DNA from: Pilaira anomala
Taxonomy: Eukaryota; Mucoromycota; Mucoromycetes; Mucorales; Mucoraceae
Reading direction: 5' to 3'
Assembly: GCA_025716855.1 (NCBI GenBank)
Contig: JAIXMQ010000024.1
Span: 1-64,000, forward strand
Length of the DNA stretch: 64,000 bases
The notes beneath the pieces are model-generated. The model searched no databases. It was given only the letters and a program-made list of their open reading frames with translations, and was not told the origin of the DNA. Shown here piece after piece: positions 40,283 through 53,225 of this stretch; within the stretch, counting starts at the first letter, position 1; each line of letters opens with the position of its first letter. The position numbers and the translations under genes are program-made.

Positions 40283-40461
40283 ATTATTGTTAATAAAAAA
40301 AAGAGTAAAAGAATAAAGAAAAAGAGTAAATAATATTGGTTTTTTTTTTTGGTTTTTTTTTTACATCCTCTGTGAATACCTGAAAACTCCGCTAGTTATG
40401 CAAAAATAATCATCTTGCTGTGAAGATCTTCATAAACAAGAAATTATAGTGTTCCCATAGA

Positions 40462-40499
<38 letters not shown>

Positions 40500-40598
40500 T
40501 TTTATTTTTACATTTTTAAAAAAAAAGTGAAGTTGTAAATAACACTATGATATAAAATAGAAGAAACAAGGTATAAATATAAATATAATAGTTTTTGT
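40283..40598. other. Intergenic with (TA)n palindrome
   Basis: AT-rich sequence between two minus-strand genes. A TA dinucleotide repeat at about 40466-40496 is flanked by AACTATA and TATAGTT, so it could form a hairpin or cruciform. Confidence 0.5.
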
Positions 40599-41783
40599 TT
40601 AGACAACAGTAGCAATAGGAGGAGGAGGAGGAGGTTGTGCTGCTACGATAGGAACAGGAGCAGTTCCTCTATAAAGAAATTGCGGTAAAAAGGTATTAAA
40701 CCGAGGAAAATAACCTTTCCTAGGATTTGATTTATATTGGTAGTCTGGTAATCTTCTTGTATTCATAACAAAGTTATGTTGGTTATTAATAATATGCTAC
40801 ATATACAAGGAAAGTTAATATTCGAAAGCAAATTTTTAAATTCATTGATAAATAACTTACGCGATTGAATCTATGTATGACAAATGCTACCAGACATGCT
40901 ATAATTAAACAAGATTGCATGATATAGACACCTCGATGAGTTTGAAAGGTATGTGCTATTATATACGTTTAGTCAGTCGATTTTTTTTTTTTTTTTTTTT
41001 TTAGATATTTTCTTACCGTGATTTGGATTTACATCAAGTGTAGAAGTAAAGCAGTACAAGAACCCAGTATGAAAATAAATATCTAAGCCCATAAAAAAGA
41101 TATAGGGACCAGCCAGAGCCGAACTTAATCTCACCCACAGACTTGAATACAAGACCATCAACATGAAAACGAGCGCCAGCACAGTTAACAAGATAGCTCT
41201 TCCATAATTTGAAGCAATACTCAAGTTTTCTTTCCAGCCCAAAATCCATAACCCAAATGCAATTGCACCAAGTCCACCGATGAACATCAAATACAACTGA
41301 ATCGTGACAGCCATGAAACAAATACAAACAAGTCCAACGATAAACGGGACGATAAAGTAAATCGTTAATCGATTTTGACCATAGCCTGACCCATCAGGTT
41401 CAAAATTGGCCAACATAATCCATGTAATAAATCCAAACGTTATAAATCCTGTAAGACTCTGAATGTTTCGGCCCGCTGCCGTTTTATCCCACATCCCGTG
41501 TAGACCAAGTAAAATGCCACAAACAATCAATACGATGCCACCTAATACTCCTTGAATACTTAGTTCATATCCATCATCTATTTATAACAGTATGTTAGAT
41601 GATTATTTTTAAATAAATATGCTCGCTTTGTTGTTTACCTAGTGCGATCGCTTTATTAGGTAGATAAAGTACGCCGGGTTCATATCTTGGTAATTCACCG
41701 GCAGGTATTGCATCAGTCAATTGTGTTACCACTAATAATGATATCAAGGTGAAATATATCAATTTAATATTTATTCTAAACAT
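40599..41783 (-). CDS. DUF4203/TMEM198-like multi-pass membrane protein
   Basis: Four exons, 41639-41783, 41017-41577, 40861-40955 and 40599-40796, join to 332 residues. Signal-peptide-like N terminus (LIYFTLISLLVVTQLTDA), a short lumenal part, then about seven hydrophobic segments (for example GVLGGIVLIVCGILLGLHG, LYLMFIGGLGAIAFGLWILG, LLTVLALVFMLMVLYSSLW) and a cytoplasmic tail ending in a proline run (PPPPPP) and VV. Glycine-rich helices and overall layout match the DUF4203/TMEM198 family. The biochemical role in fungi is unknown. A poly-Pro tail encoded by GGAGGA repeats at about 40619-40635 is notable. Confidence 0.78.
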
Positions 41784-41880
41784 GATGATATATAGAATAG
41801 ACAGAGAAAGAAAGAATAAAAGAAAAAAAAAAGGATGAGAAAAAAAAAAATATATAATACTAATAAAATAACAACAACTA

Positions 41881-41906
41881 AAAAAAAAAAAAAAAAAAAA
41901 AAAAAA
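41881..41906. repeat. Poly-A tract
   Basis: About 26 A residues upstream of the TMEM198-like start, T-rich on the coding strand. Confidence 0.85.
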
Positions 41907-42011
41907 ATGCTTAAATAGGGAAATAGGTTGTATTACACTCTTCTTTAGGATATTTGTTATGTTATGGTATGGACCTGAAATAGCAAGTTCAATGTAAGGT
42001 ATGAGATTTTG

Positions 42012-42014
42012 TGT

Positions 42015-42067
<53 letters not shown>

Positions 42068-42072
42068 CGTGT
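42012..42072. repeat. (GT)n microsatellite
   Basis: About 60 bp of GT dinucleotides in the interval between the PWWP gene 3' end and the TMEM198-like gene. An open frame through it is an artefact of the repeat. Confidence 0.9.
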
Positions 42073-42253
42073 GTCTGTGTATAAGAGTGTAAGTATACAT
42101 GTTTACATAAGTTGTGTGAATGTTGTGTGTGCGTATGAATTGAATGAAATAATAAATAATAAAAAAATACAAACCAAAATTATATATTTTTACCCTTTTT
42201 TTATTATTATTCATTTTTTTTTTTTTCATAGATCTTAAATATTTTTTTTTTTT

Positions 42254-43745
42254 TTAAACATCTTGCATAGTTGTATCTTCTTGATTTTTGTTGTCAGTTT
42301 GAGGAACGATAAAGATATTCTTCCAATTTCTCATTAGTTGCTGACAACGATCCTTAATACTCGTATCATTTTCAAATGGATAGCAACAAGCTGCCTTAAC
42401 TACTTTTCCAATCTTGGTATCCTAGTAACAACCAGAAAAAAAAAATCATAGTAATTAGTATATATATACTAACCACAATAACGCGTTGCACTTTTTTTTT
42501 CTCTCTCTCTATTCACAATATATACTTTACTTTTAAAAGGTTATATGTCATTGGTGCTTCCTCAATCTCTTTTACAACTTGCAAAATTTTAGCATAGTCT
42601 TCTTTTGGAATCTCACCCTATCATCCCATTATTAGTTTTTCCAATTGATATTTAAATCTGTTTTTTTTTTTACCTCTTTCTTGTTATACACCAAACGCTG
42701 TAATCTGTGTCGAATATGATACACCTTTTTATATTCTGGGGATTTTTTGTAATCCTCTTTCATATTTCCAATATGACCCTGAGCAACAGGTGAATCACGA
42801 CCTTCATCCTCCTTTTCAATCGACATGGACTTGCGCTTTTTTTTTGAAAAAGAAAATATATATATATATATATGTAAATACAACAGCCAAAAAACAAAAA
42901 CAAATAAAGAGAAAACACTCACTCTTTTCTTTCTGTCACCATTGTCAATTACAGCATCTACCATCTTGTCATCCTCATCCTCAAGTTTTTGTATATTACG
43001 ACTTCGTCTCTTTGTTGAAGTAGAATTCTCTTTTCCCTTTTTCGCTGTTGTTGTAGTAGATACTGTAGTTGCTTTACCATTTGTTGCCACAACTTTTTTC
43101 TTTGGTTCAGCAGTTGCTTTTTTTTTACCCTTTACCTTTTTAGACGTTGTACTTTCCTTCTTCTCTACCTCCTCTTCCTCCTCCTCTTCCTCTTCCTCTT
43201 CCTCGTCTTCTTCTTCTTCCAACTCAGTTAGTAGAGAAGGGTTCAGTGCTTGACGAATTGCCATTTCTAAATCTTTTGTTTTGTACTTGTTTGCTTTTAA
43301 TTCATTTTCAACTTCTTTAGGATCAAATGGTCGAATAGCATCTGGACCAAAGAAACCACTATAAAAAAAAAAAGAGAGAAAAAAAAAACGAACGATAGAA
43401 TAAATAAATAATAATAAACGGATTTTTTTCCCACATAAAAAAAAAAAATAATAATAATAATAAATTGATAACCTACTAGTCTCTAGAACCAAAAAAAAAC
43501 ACGGTATATAAAGCACCTTTTGCCCTAGACTTTTGTTTTAATACTTTGGCTGGAACTGCTTGATCAGGTTCAATCTAATAGAAAAGTAAAAAGTATGTTA
43601 CCATGAGTATGAATGAATAAAAATTTTCCTTTTTCTCTTTTTTTTTTTTTTTATTTTTTACCCTTGCTGGCCACCATGGATAGCCTTTTAATTTTGCAAA
43701 TACTGTTGTGCCAGGTGTATATTCTGTTCGTCCTTGTTGACGCAT
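42254..43745 (-). CDS. PWWP-domain chromatin protein with C-terminal LEDGF-IBD/TFIIS-N-like region
   Basis: Predicted reader of methylated histone H3. Six exons, 43662-43745, 43477-43574, 42923-43358, 42674-42835, 42531-42617 and 42254-42421, join to 344 residues. The N-terminal PWWP domain (about 8-95) has VFAKLKGYPWWPARI and FFFGSRDYGFFGPDAIRPF. A long acidic run (poly-Glu) and a Lys/Thr/Ser-rich linker follow. The C-terminal helical region (about 235-335: YHIRHRLQRLVY, ILQVVKEIEEAPMTYNLLKDTKIGKVVKAA, RCQQLMRNWKNIF) resembles the integrase-binding domain of LEDGF/HRP2, a TFIIS N-terminal-like fold. The combination suggests a transcription-coupled factor related to LEDGF/HDGF proteins. Family inference is from motif order; targets are unknown. 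Confidence 0.85.
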
Positions 43746-44225
43746 CTTGTTATATAATTGAAGTTGAAGGTAAATACAAAAAGGCGCGTTTAAAAAAATA
43801 ATAAAGAAAAAGATTATGTACAGAAAAAAAAAAAAAAAAAAAAAAGATAAACAAAAAAAAAAAAAAAAACCACACACACACACACACACACACGCTTACA
43901 ATCAAATCAACATAATTTACCTTTGAATTAACTCAGACAAAACTGCTATTTAAAATATCATATGATGTTTCCCCTCTTTCTTTTTTTTTTTTTTTTTTTT
44001 TTTTGTGTGTGTATATTGAATTTGTTTCTTTTTTCTTCTTTTTTTTTTATTTTATTTTTTTTATTTTCTTTTCTTCTTTTTTCTTTGCTTTATTCAAAAA
44101 GAAGGGGTTTGATTTAAAGAAAAGGTTTACAACGAACGTTGTACGAAATGGATTAAGGGAATGATATACACTCTATTGGTCACTTGCTTGAAAAGCAATA
44201 AAATGCTCGGAATTTTAATTCAATA

Positions 44226-44261
<36 letters not shown>

Positions 44262-45768
44262 CAAAGCAGCAGCAGCAGCAACAACAACAAGCATCAAAGT
44301 AAACTATCGAGCAAACATTTTTACAATTAAACCAATTTCAATGAATAATATGATTATCAAAATCTTTCTCTCTCTTCTTGTTTGTAACGAAGAAAATTTT
44401 GATGATAAGTGTCATTATTACGTAACATCCTTATTCTATTTTTATAACATTTTGTGGGGAATCGTTCACAAATACGCCATAATCTCTGTTTTTATTTTTA
44501 ATAAGCGAAAAAAAAAATCACCTTAGTAACGATTTCTCTTTACTAAGTGACTAAACTTTAAGCTATAGCAACGAATGATAAAAAAAAAAAAGGGACCCAT
44601 CCCCTCCTAATACATATCTTAAATTACATCAGTGGACATGAATCAAACAATAAGAATCATTTGACAACCCCCAATCAGCATGTAAATTCGTGCAGTGTCA
44701 TTGCAGCAGCGTGCGTAGTACTTGCTTTTTTTTTTTAAAGCTCGTCTGGAATGTAACATGTATTTTACGAAGCATATTTAACATTTCTGACAAACAAGAT
44801 GAAATCAATTCTATTTTTTTTTTTTCTTTTTTAAAATAAATATATGTTATCGAGATCTATGCAAGTATTCGTAGCCACATAGCTTTGTTTTTTTTTTTCA
44901 TTGGCTGATTTGATATTTAATCTACCTTAATGATATTAGAATCTTAGTTTTCAAAGAAAAAAAAACCCTTCATATGTATCCATAATGACATATACATTTG
45001 TATACAGTCATCTATAAAAATCTTTATTTTTGTTCACTATGTACATACAATACTTGTTGAGATCATGGTATTAAATGCTCAATCAGACACAATTTTATAG
45101 GCTTTTTGGTAAACATATCCAAGAAATCGCTCATCCTTGAAAAGCAGTTGCGAGTTGGTATAATTAAATGATACTTTACATGAACATCTTGCTTCTAAAT
45201 CTTGGTCAATCTTAAAAATGAAAGAAGAATCAAGTGTATTTGTACCATTTCACAAGTTAATATGACCCTAGAGTCCATCAACACAAAGAAAAAACATACT
45301 AATAAAGTAGTAATAGCCTACCGTTTCAAAAGAGTTAAAATCCAAATCTTATTTTTTTCCTTACCACACGCTCTAAAACAGGATCAAGTACTTTTTCCTT
45401 TAAGTCATAGGCTATTAAAATCATATTCTCTCCTGCTTCAAACAAACATCATTTTTAATTCAAATCAATTGTACTATTCATTTAAGCCATCACATTATAC
45501 TCATGGCTGAAGGCTAATTTATTTTGATTGAACACCATCATGAAATTATAGTCCAACAGCACACTTCTAAAACTTTTTCTCATATACCCTTTGTCACTTT
45601 CTTCAACCGTTGATTGGATTCGAAATTATCTTAAGTCTATTACACAGTTCCACTCAAGTATTTTATTTAAAAGTGCGACACCTTATTATTATTATTATTT
45701 TTTTTTTAGCAGAAAGTGCTCAACTTTTTGTTTGTACATTACTCTACTAACTATTTTACTGCTCACAT
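43746..45768. other. 2-kb intergenic interval between PWWP gene and IP3R gene
   Basis: Divergent promoters: PWWP gene leaves leftwards, IP3R rightwards. It contains A/T homopolymers (43823-43870, 43980-44004, 44229-44256), CA and CAG/CAA repeats (43872-43892, 44268-44290) and AT-rich single-copy DNA. A plus-strand 102-codon frame at 45202-45510 has no recognised homology and is not called. No RNA gene seen. Confidence 0.5.
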
Positions 45769-48700
45769 ATGTCAAAAAGTGAAACAGTACTACTTCGAAT
45801 AGGAGACGAAATCATTTTTTATGACCAAAATAACAACAAGCTGATAGCCGAGAATCCACTGGATACACGAGCTTGTGTCCGACCTAGTAGTATTCATTAC
45901 CATTCCTCGGATGTGGCCATGGGAACGAGCATCTTTCGAATTGAACCACACCAATCGCACATTGCACAAAAAGATCTCGAATTATTTCTGAGTGAGGATG
46001 GACGTGATAGAGAAACGATAGGCTGTCAAGGTACACTAGAAGAATTAAAAGAGTTGGAACGACTCGAGTTGAAAGCCACCAAGGAAATATCTCAAAATGA
46101 AACAGAACGTAAACGATTATTAGGAAAACCTGTGCTGTATGGACAAGTCATTCAATTATTTAATCAACATTTTAAAAAGTATTTGACAGTAACCGGTAAG
46201 ACAACGAGACAAGTAAGTGATCATCATCATCATTTGTTACAGGTTAATTTGTCGTCGGAATCAATTGGCTATTTTCGAATCATGCCCAGATATCGTATAC
46301 GGTTTGTGGGTGATACCATTGCTGTGAATGAGACAATAGCCGTACAGTGTGTAAGACCTGAAGGCTATTTGAATGTGGATTATGGTGTAACAGTTGACCA
46401 GAGGAAATTACATCATGCGTATTTTGATGTTTATTCTCATACAAGAATCTCGTCTTGGACTATAAAGTTACATTATTCTTCTGTAGCAGATCAGGATACA
46501 AAGAATGTAAAATATACAAAATCAGGACAGTATGTCAGGTTTTATCATAAAGAGGTCGAATCTTATCTTGAAGCCCCTACTACGGTTCAAGGGTAAATTT
46601 TCTTTTTTTTTTATTCATGCAAAAAAAAAAAAAAAAAAAAAAAATAGTTCTTTATTAAGTTTGTGTCAATATAGAAATCAACAAGTTGTATTGAAAAAAC
46701 ATATCATTAACCCCTTAGACCCAAAAGAAACAGATTCACCATTAGCTTTTTGGGAGGTAGATATATGAAAATTTAGGATGATGAAATGTATATTGTTAAT
46801 AGATGTATATATAATAGATTGAAAATGTGGATATATCAAGAGGTTCAAAAGTACGTTGGAAAAAATCAATTCGTATTCGACATGTAGCATCACGCACCTA
46901 CCTCTCTATTAACCCTAGTCATGTTCACATTGATAATACAACCGGTAAAACCACATTTACATTGACACTTTTAAAGAATCCAGCTTATACAATGGACTCA
47001 AATCAAGACACAACCCTATTTCAACTCATACCAGTCTCTCCTCCTTCCATCACTGGTATTCCATATGGATCGTTTGTACGAATTCAACATATTATGACGG
47101 GATGTTGGATGCATTCTGAAAATGGAGAAGAAGAAGATAGAATATCATTTTCAGATAATACCTTATCCACTTCTATACCTGTGATTCACCCACAATCACC
47201 TTTTGTTCCAACAACTAGAAGAGAGAATATACCTCGTTTAGCTATCTTCCAGCAAGATGAAAGACATCATTCGAGATATAGTTCGTTTTCGACCTTGGTA
47301 GAAGATGAAGATATGGTGATGGAAGATGTATCGGATGCTCAATATCGAATTACGGCGTCTAAAGAGCTGTATTATCATGATTGTTTCTCGATTACAAATG
47401 TAGATCAAGAATTAAGCGATACGTTTAATGTGGCAAATGAGATGGTGCCGTACTTACAGTGGTATCTTTATCAAGATAGACATGTAGTGGGAAATGATAC
47501 TTATCCTATTCCTTATTCTGAATATGAGTCTATCGTGAATATTTTGGTAATACATAAATCTCGTTTGGTTTTGTGAATTATGTTATTTAATTTTTTTTTT
47601 TTTTTCAAGTAGAAAGCGTTAATTAATTTTTGTACAGCAAGTAGAGAAAATGATATTGCGAAAAGAAAGGGTATACCAAACGAATGTAAGTAAACCTTTT
47701 ACATAGACTTTATCCTGTATTTATTATCCCTCCCCCCTTTTTTGTGTGTGTGTGTGTGTGTGTGTAGATCATCAAGTATTGTTACGTGAATTAGGAATTA
47801 TAGAGGCAGTGATTCAAATGATCATGGTACCATTTGACCTTAAATTTCGAAAACAAGTTAGACGTCAATTAAATAAGTGCAACAAATATGCAACATCCGT
47901 CAAATCAAGCACGAACGAACCAGAAGTAGCTGTAACAACCATGAGCGATGAATTACGAGCAATTGTGACTTTATCTTATCATTTGTTACGGCTGTTTCTT
48001 GTAGAGAGATCGCCTTTTGAAGAGCCTAGTTCGATAGTGAAGGAAAATCGGCAGTATGTGGTATCGGTTGCTGGAGAAAGTGGGTTTGAAATTTTCAAAC
48101 AGCATGTTAAATGTGATGTTGGCGCAACGGACGTGTTGATGAAGTTGATTGCTGGAGAAAAAGAGCATTTGTCTTTGCCTTTTATTGATCGTATGGTGCT
48201 GGTTGCGATTGAAGAAACAAAGGTAATTGTGGATGCGATGATGATGATGCAAGTGAAGAGGGACGAGGATAAACAACGTGTGAGCTGCTTTCGATTGCTT
48301 TGTGCTTTGACTCGACACAATGGACGTAGATATGTGGCGGAAAAGTTATTTGATGTGAAGGGTGAAAACTGTTTATTACAGATGAGAATCTTTGAGGATC
48401 GTCAAGTACAAGTGAAATTAAATCAAGATGCTAGTTGGCATCCTTTATTGGAAGTATTGGACCTCCCGAGAGGGCTCATGTTTATAGATTATATCTTAAA
48501 GTTGATGTATAGAATATCTCATGTGGATACGGTTGAGTTGATAACTCGGTGTATCGATCCTCAAGTTTGTTTTTATTGTTTGAAAAGTACTAAATTATCG
48601 AGTAAAATAAGATCTCGATTTTGTGATTTATTGAGAGGTATATATATATATATATACTTTTTTGGGGGGAGGGGGAGCAGATTGAGATTTCTTTTAATGC

Positions 48701-51700
48701 TAATTTTTGGTATCTAGTTGTCTATGTGGATGTTCCTGATTTTAAAAAGATAGCATTATCTGATTTCACAATCGATTTTGGAAGATTACCAATGATGGAT
48801 ATCAAGTATCCATCTGGTTCAGTAGCTGTTTATTCCGAGTTTTTTAAAAAAGTGATGCGTTGGATACTTAAATTCTTAGATACTCGACATCATGATGTAA
48901 GTTTGAGAGTAATTTTAAAAAGCACAAAGATTTTAATTACGCAAAAAAAAAAAAAAAAAAAAAAAAAAATAGTTTGTTGAAGATGTAGATCAGGTTAGGT
49001 TTTTAAGTTGTGTATTAAGACTTGTACATACGAAATTAAAGTTAGGATTCTTTGTTGAACGAAGAGATATCGATTTACTTTTTCGAGCATTAGTCAATGT
49101 ACTTGACGGAAGAACAGACGCAAGGTATATCATATATTTAGTTTTATGCGAGTAGTACACACTCATATCTTATCCTATTTTTCTTCTTTTTTTTTTAAAA
49201 AAAAAAACAAATAGAAACAAACTTCATCTGGAATATATGATGAATGAAGGAACGCCTCGTCTATGGCATGAAAGATACACCTTGACAGAAGAAAATCAAC
49301 GTGTAATGAACACCAAGGTGCAGATATTAAATATATTTGACTTGATATTTGATTTAAGACTTTCTGTACGCGTAAATTATGTAGCGAATCAATGGTATAC
49401 GAGGTAAATATCTGTGTAATTTGTTGGTTTATTGTTATTTAACTTAAATATATAGTATTAGAAATAAGGAAGGACTTCAAAGTTTTGATTTGAGTTCGTT
49501 ACTAAATACATTTCAGGAGACAGAAATAAGATATCATGAACATAGTTTGATACCTATTTTAAAGGATATTTTAAAGTACCAATATGCGCCTTTAAAGCAA
49601 ATTGCAGTAGTTGTGATGCACCGTTTATTTAACAATAGTCAAGGTAATGAATATAAAATACGTTTTTAACCTGCTCTAAACTTTGATTCATTTAGAGCTA
49701 TTCGAGAACTTATCAAAAGTTGTTGTTATTGATAGTACACAAACCAAGCACAGTCTTGTGTATCAAAACATAATTGATGGCCTAGAAAAGTTAAAACGGT
49801 TCATTTATTTAGACATGACTTATTTGTCTAATGATTTAAGTCAAATCCAACAATTGCTTCAAAGCCTAAAACCCTTATTAATGGGTCAATTATCTAGTGA
49901 AGATAAAAAAGTATTACTAGAAGATCCAAGTCTGTTTTGTAGAATATTTAAAGGGTTGGATGGAAGTGGAATTATGGTTCAGCTGTTGCAGTCGTTATTG
50001 AATATTCCAGTCCAGTATTATCATGTGTCTGTTGAAACAATTCAAATTTGTTTAGAGGTGTTGCATATCGTTACTACTAACGATAAAGAATTTCAGGTAA
50101 ATGACAAGTTCATTGATTTTTTGTTGCATCTACTTATGTTTAGTAAATGATAGAGTCAATTTGTGCTTGGAAACTTGGATCTATTGATCAATATTACACT
50201 ACTTTCATCCAAACTGGCTATTGGTTTTGCACGTCTTTTCTCAAATAATTTGTATATTAGTACACATATAAAAGAAGAAGATCTGATACGTATTGTAAGT
50301 ACTTCGGAAGGGTATCAAGCAAACTACTTGTTGGCATTACATGAATTGTTAAAGAGCCAAGGTAAATTGATCAAGAGAAATCAAGATAGCGTGATGCGAT
50401 TCATAATGGAGAATCGAAGCGAGTATATTCCTTTTAATAATACAAGGATGCTGGAGAGTTTGCATAAGATGGATGAAGATGCAGTAGCGTATTGCGTTCA
50501 ATTGATTAGTGTTTTGGCACTTTGTGGGCAAGGTGAAAACACATTTGGACAATCTGTAAGTTATCTTTTTGTTTTGCTATATTCTATGTTAACTAATTTT
50601 TATTTAGTTTGCACGTACAATCTTTTCAATTGGAGATATTTACGAAATTATGCAAGATAAACAAGTATCAATCTCGCTTAAATCAGTGATGTTAAAGTTT
50701 TTAGCCTCAATATATATAGAGGATGTAGAATTACCTTTAGATATACCTATGTATGATAGTCATAACGTACTACAACTCATAATGATTTTAGAATCGGCCA
50801 TGATGCAATGTGTTTATGATCAAGATCTGGATAAAACGTATCAAGATTATGTGTATTTCGGTATTGCTGCTTTCTTGCGGTCTGTGTTTGAGTACCATAT
50901 CTCGATTGAAACCACGGTATGTGAACCAAATAAAGCAGAATTGTACACACGACTTGTGGACTTGATGTTGCAGCTATTACCGAGAACTTATGGTGATGAA
51001 AAGGCGTTACAGTCTGTTTTGAGTTGTTTGGATAGTATGATGAATGTAGCTGGCTTCAGAGGGACTATGGAACCAAATAGTTTACGTGATTTGGTGAAGG
51101 AATCAACCGCTCGATTAGATAGCTTATATGAAAAGAGTCATCATCATGAAACGAGAGTTTCGAATACAGTGTCGGAAGAAATAGTGGTGCCTCTAAAAGA
51201 TCAATTGAATGTGAAGTTTCAAACGTTTTTTTATAAAATTCAAATGAATCAAGATCTTTCAGAGTATCAGAAGATTGAGTTTGAGAAATTATGTAAGTTA
51301 TGATGAAAAATATAGATTTAACCAGAGCATTGAATTTCATGATGTATGTATAGGCTCTCACTTTAGCTTGAATTTTGAAGGTGGAAGAGATAGTATTCAA
51401 TCTTTAATTTCTTACTTGGATACGATGGCCACAACAAAAGTAGATACGCGTGTAGAGTACTACCAAGTAGCATCAATTCGGTTATTAGAGGATATTGCAA
51501 TGCAATATATTCGAGAACGAATGAATGCGGATACGAAACAATATGATGCTCTTGAATTGAAAAAGATTGAGGCTCAAAATATTTTAAATGATTTAGGGTG
51601 TACTTTAGTTGTTCAAAATTTGTTGTCATCGCCTCGAACTAAAATCTTTGATGCAGCTTTAAAGTTGTTGATTTCTTTGTTAGATGGAGGAAACAAGCAT

Positions 51701-53185
51701 GTTCAGGTAAATAGGATTTAAAAAAAAAAAGAGTTTGTCTATAGTTATTTACGGGTGTGTTCACATATAGGATAAATTAGAAGAATATTTCTATAGTATT
51801 CGAGAAGAAAGGTTTTTTTATTCCTTTCATCAAAGGTTACAAGAAGGTATCAATGCATCAAAAGAAGCACAGATTTGTCTGACCAGAAAAATGTATAAAA
51901 TGAACCGACAACAGTATATGTTGGATAATATTATCTTGTCTGAAGAAACAAATCATCATCAGAAGAGAAAAGCACAGTCTAATCGACGTAGTAAATCCAT
52001 CATGGTGAATTCAAATAAAGATAATACAACCTTCTCTGATAAACGTACGAATCAAGTTTTAATGATGAGTAACAACAGTCGTCCGGTCACTTACCAAACC
52101 ACCAAACCTCAATTACCTCTTCCTGCTGTAGTAGGCTCAGCCGAGATCTATCAAGAGATATCCCAATTAATGATTATCAACCATGAACCTACACCTGAGT
52201 TTGGTAATACAGTTAAGGACTATAAAGTGATGGAAGATACAATGCGTACACTTCAGTTGATGGTAGAAGGACACAATTTAAGTTTACAAACCTATTTAGC
52301 AAAGCAACCAGATAATATTAAAAGTTTTAATATTGTACTTGATGTAGTAGAATATTTTCATGCAATTGTACCTTTATGCAACACAAATAATATTCAGTTG
52401 ATCATACAGGTCTTGGATACAATGACTGAATTAGCACAAGTAAGTAACATATATAATTATTCGATATAGATGTTTGATTACTTAAAAGTATATATATATA
52501 TATAGGGGTGTTTAGAAAATCAAGTTACTATTTTTAATAATAAAGTGATTAACCCGGTGAACCTTATTTTAAGGGAAAGTTATCCTGATTGTAGCCCTGA
52601 AGATGTTACGGAACTAAAGGTATAATAATAGAGTATATATTAAAATATATATATATATATATATACATGTATGTATACATATTAAAAGAACAAAAAAAAA
52701 ACTTTATTATTAGTCCAAGGTGGTTATTTGTTTACTGAGTTTATTAGAAGGAGGAATTGAAAATAGTGAAACTATTTTTAGAGAAATGAAGGATTCCCTT
52801 GATTTGACAACTGTCAAGAGTAATATGGAAGCGATTTATAAAGAAAATAAGGGACGACTTGAAAATGTATTTGAAAAACTTGAGTGTGGTTTCTTGTATT
52901 GTATTTTAGTCATGACCTTGACACCTGCTTTAAGCCCTGAACAGGTAGATAAATGAAAAATAGTTGCCAAGATGTATATAAATATTTATTATATATTATT
53001 AGTGTACAATGTTTTTAGATCAAAATGAGGCATTCAAATATTTTCAGAGTCATACAGGACAAATAGAAATTATTATGAATTATGGAGAAAAGCAATTGAC
53101 GCGTGTTTTATTTCCTATTCCAGAGATATGTCAGTACCTAAGAGATGAAACAAAATCAAGGTTTTTATGGAATGTCAAACGGTAC

Positions 53186-53225
<40 letters not shown>

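Noticed and set aside
41957..42238. Open frames with Thr-His or Cys-Val repeats on opposite strands
   Set aside because: Pure translation of a GT/CA microsatellite.
42790..43253. Plus-strand serine-rich open frames opposite the PWWP gene
   Set aside because: Antisense shadow of the poly-Glu and Lys/Thr linker of the real gene.
45202..45510. 102-codon plus-strand open frame upstream of the IP3R gene
   Set aside because: Low-complexity Lys/Ser/Leu composition and no similarity recognised; more likely promoter DNA.
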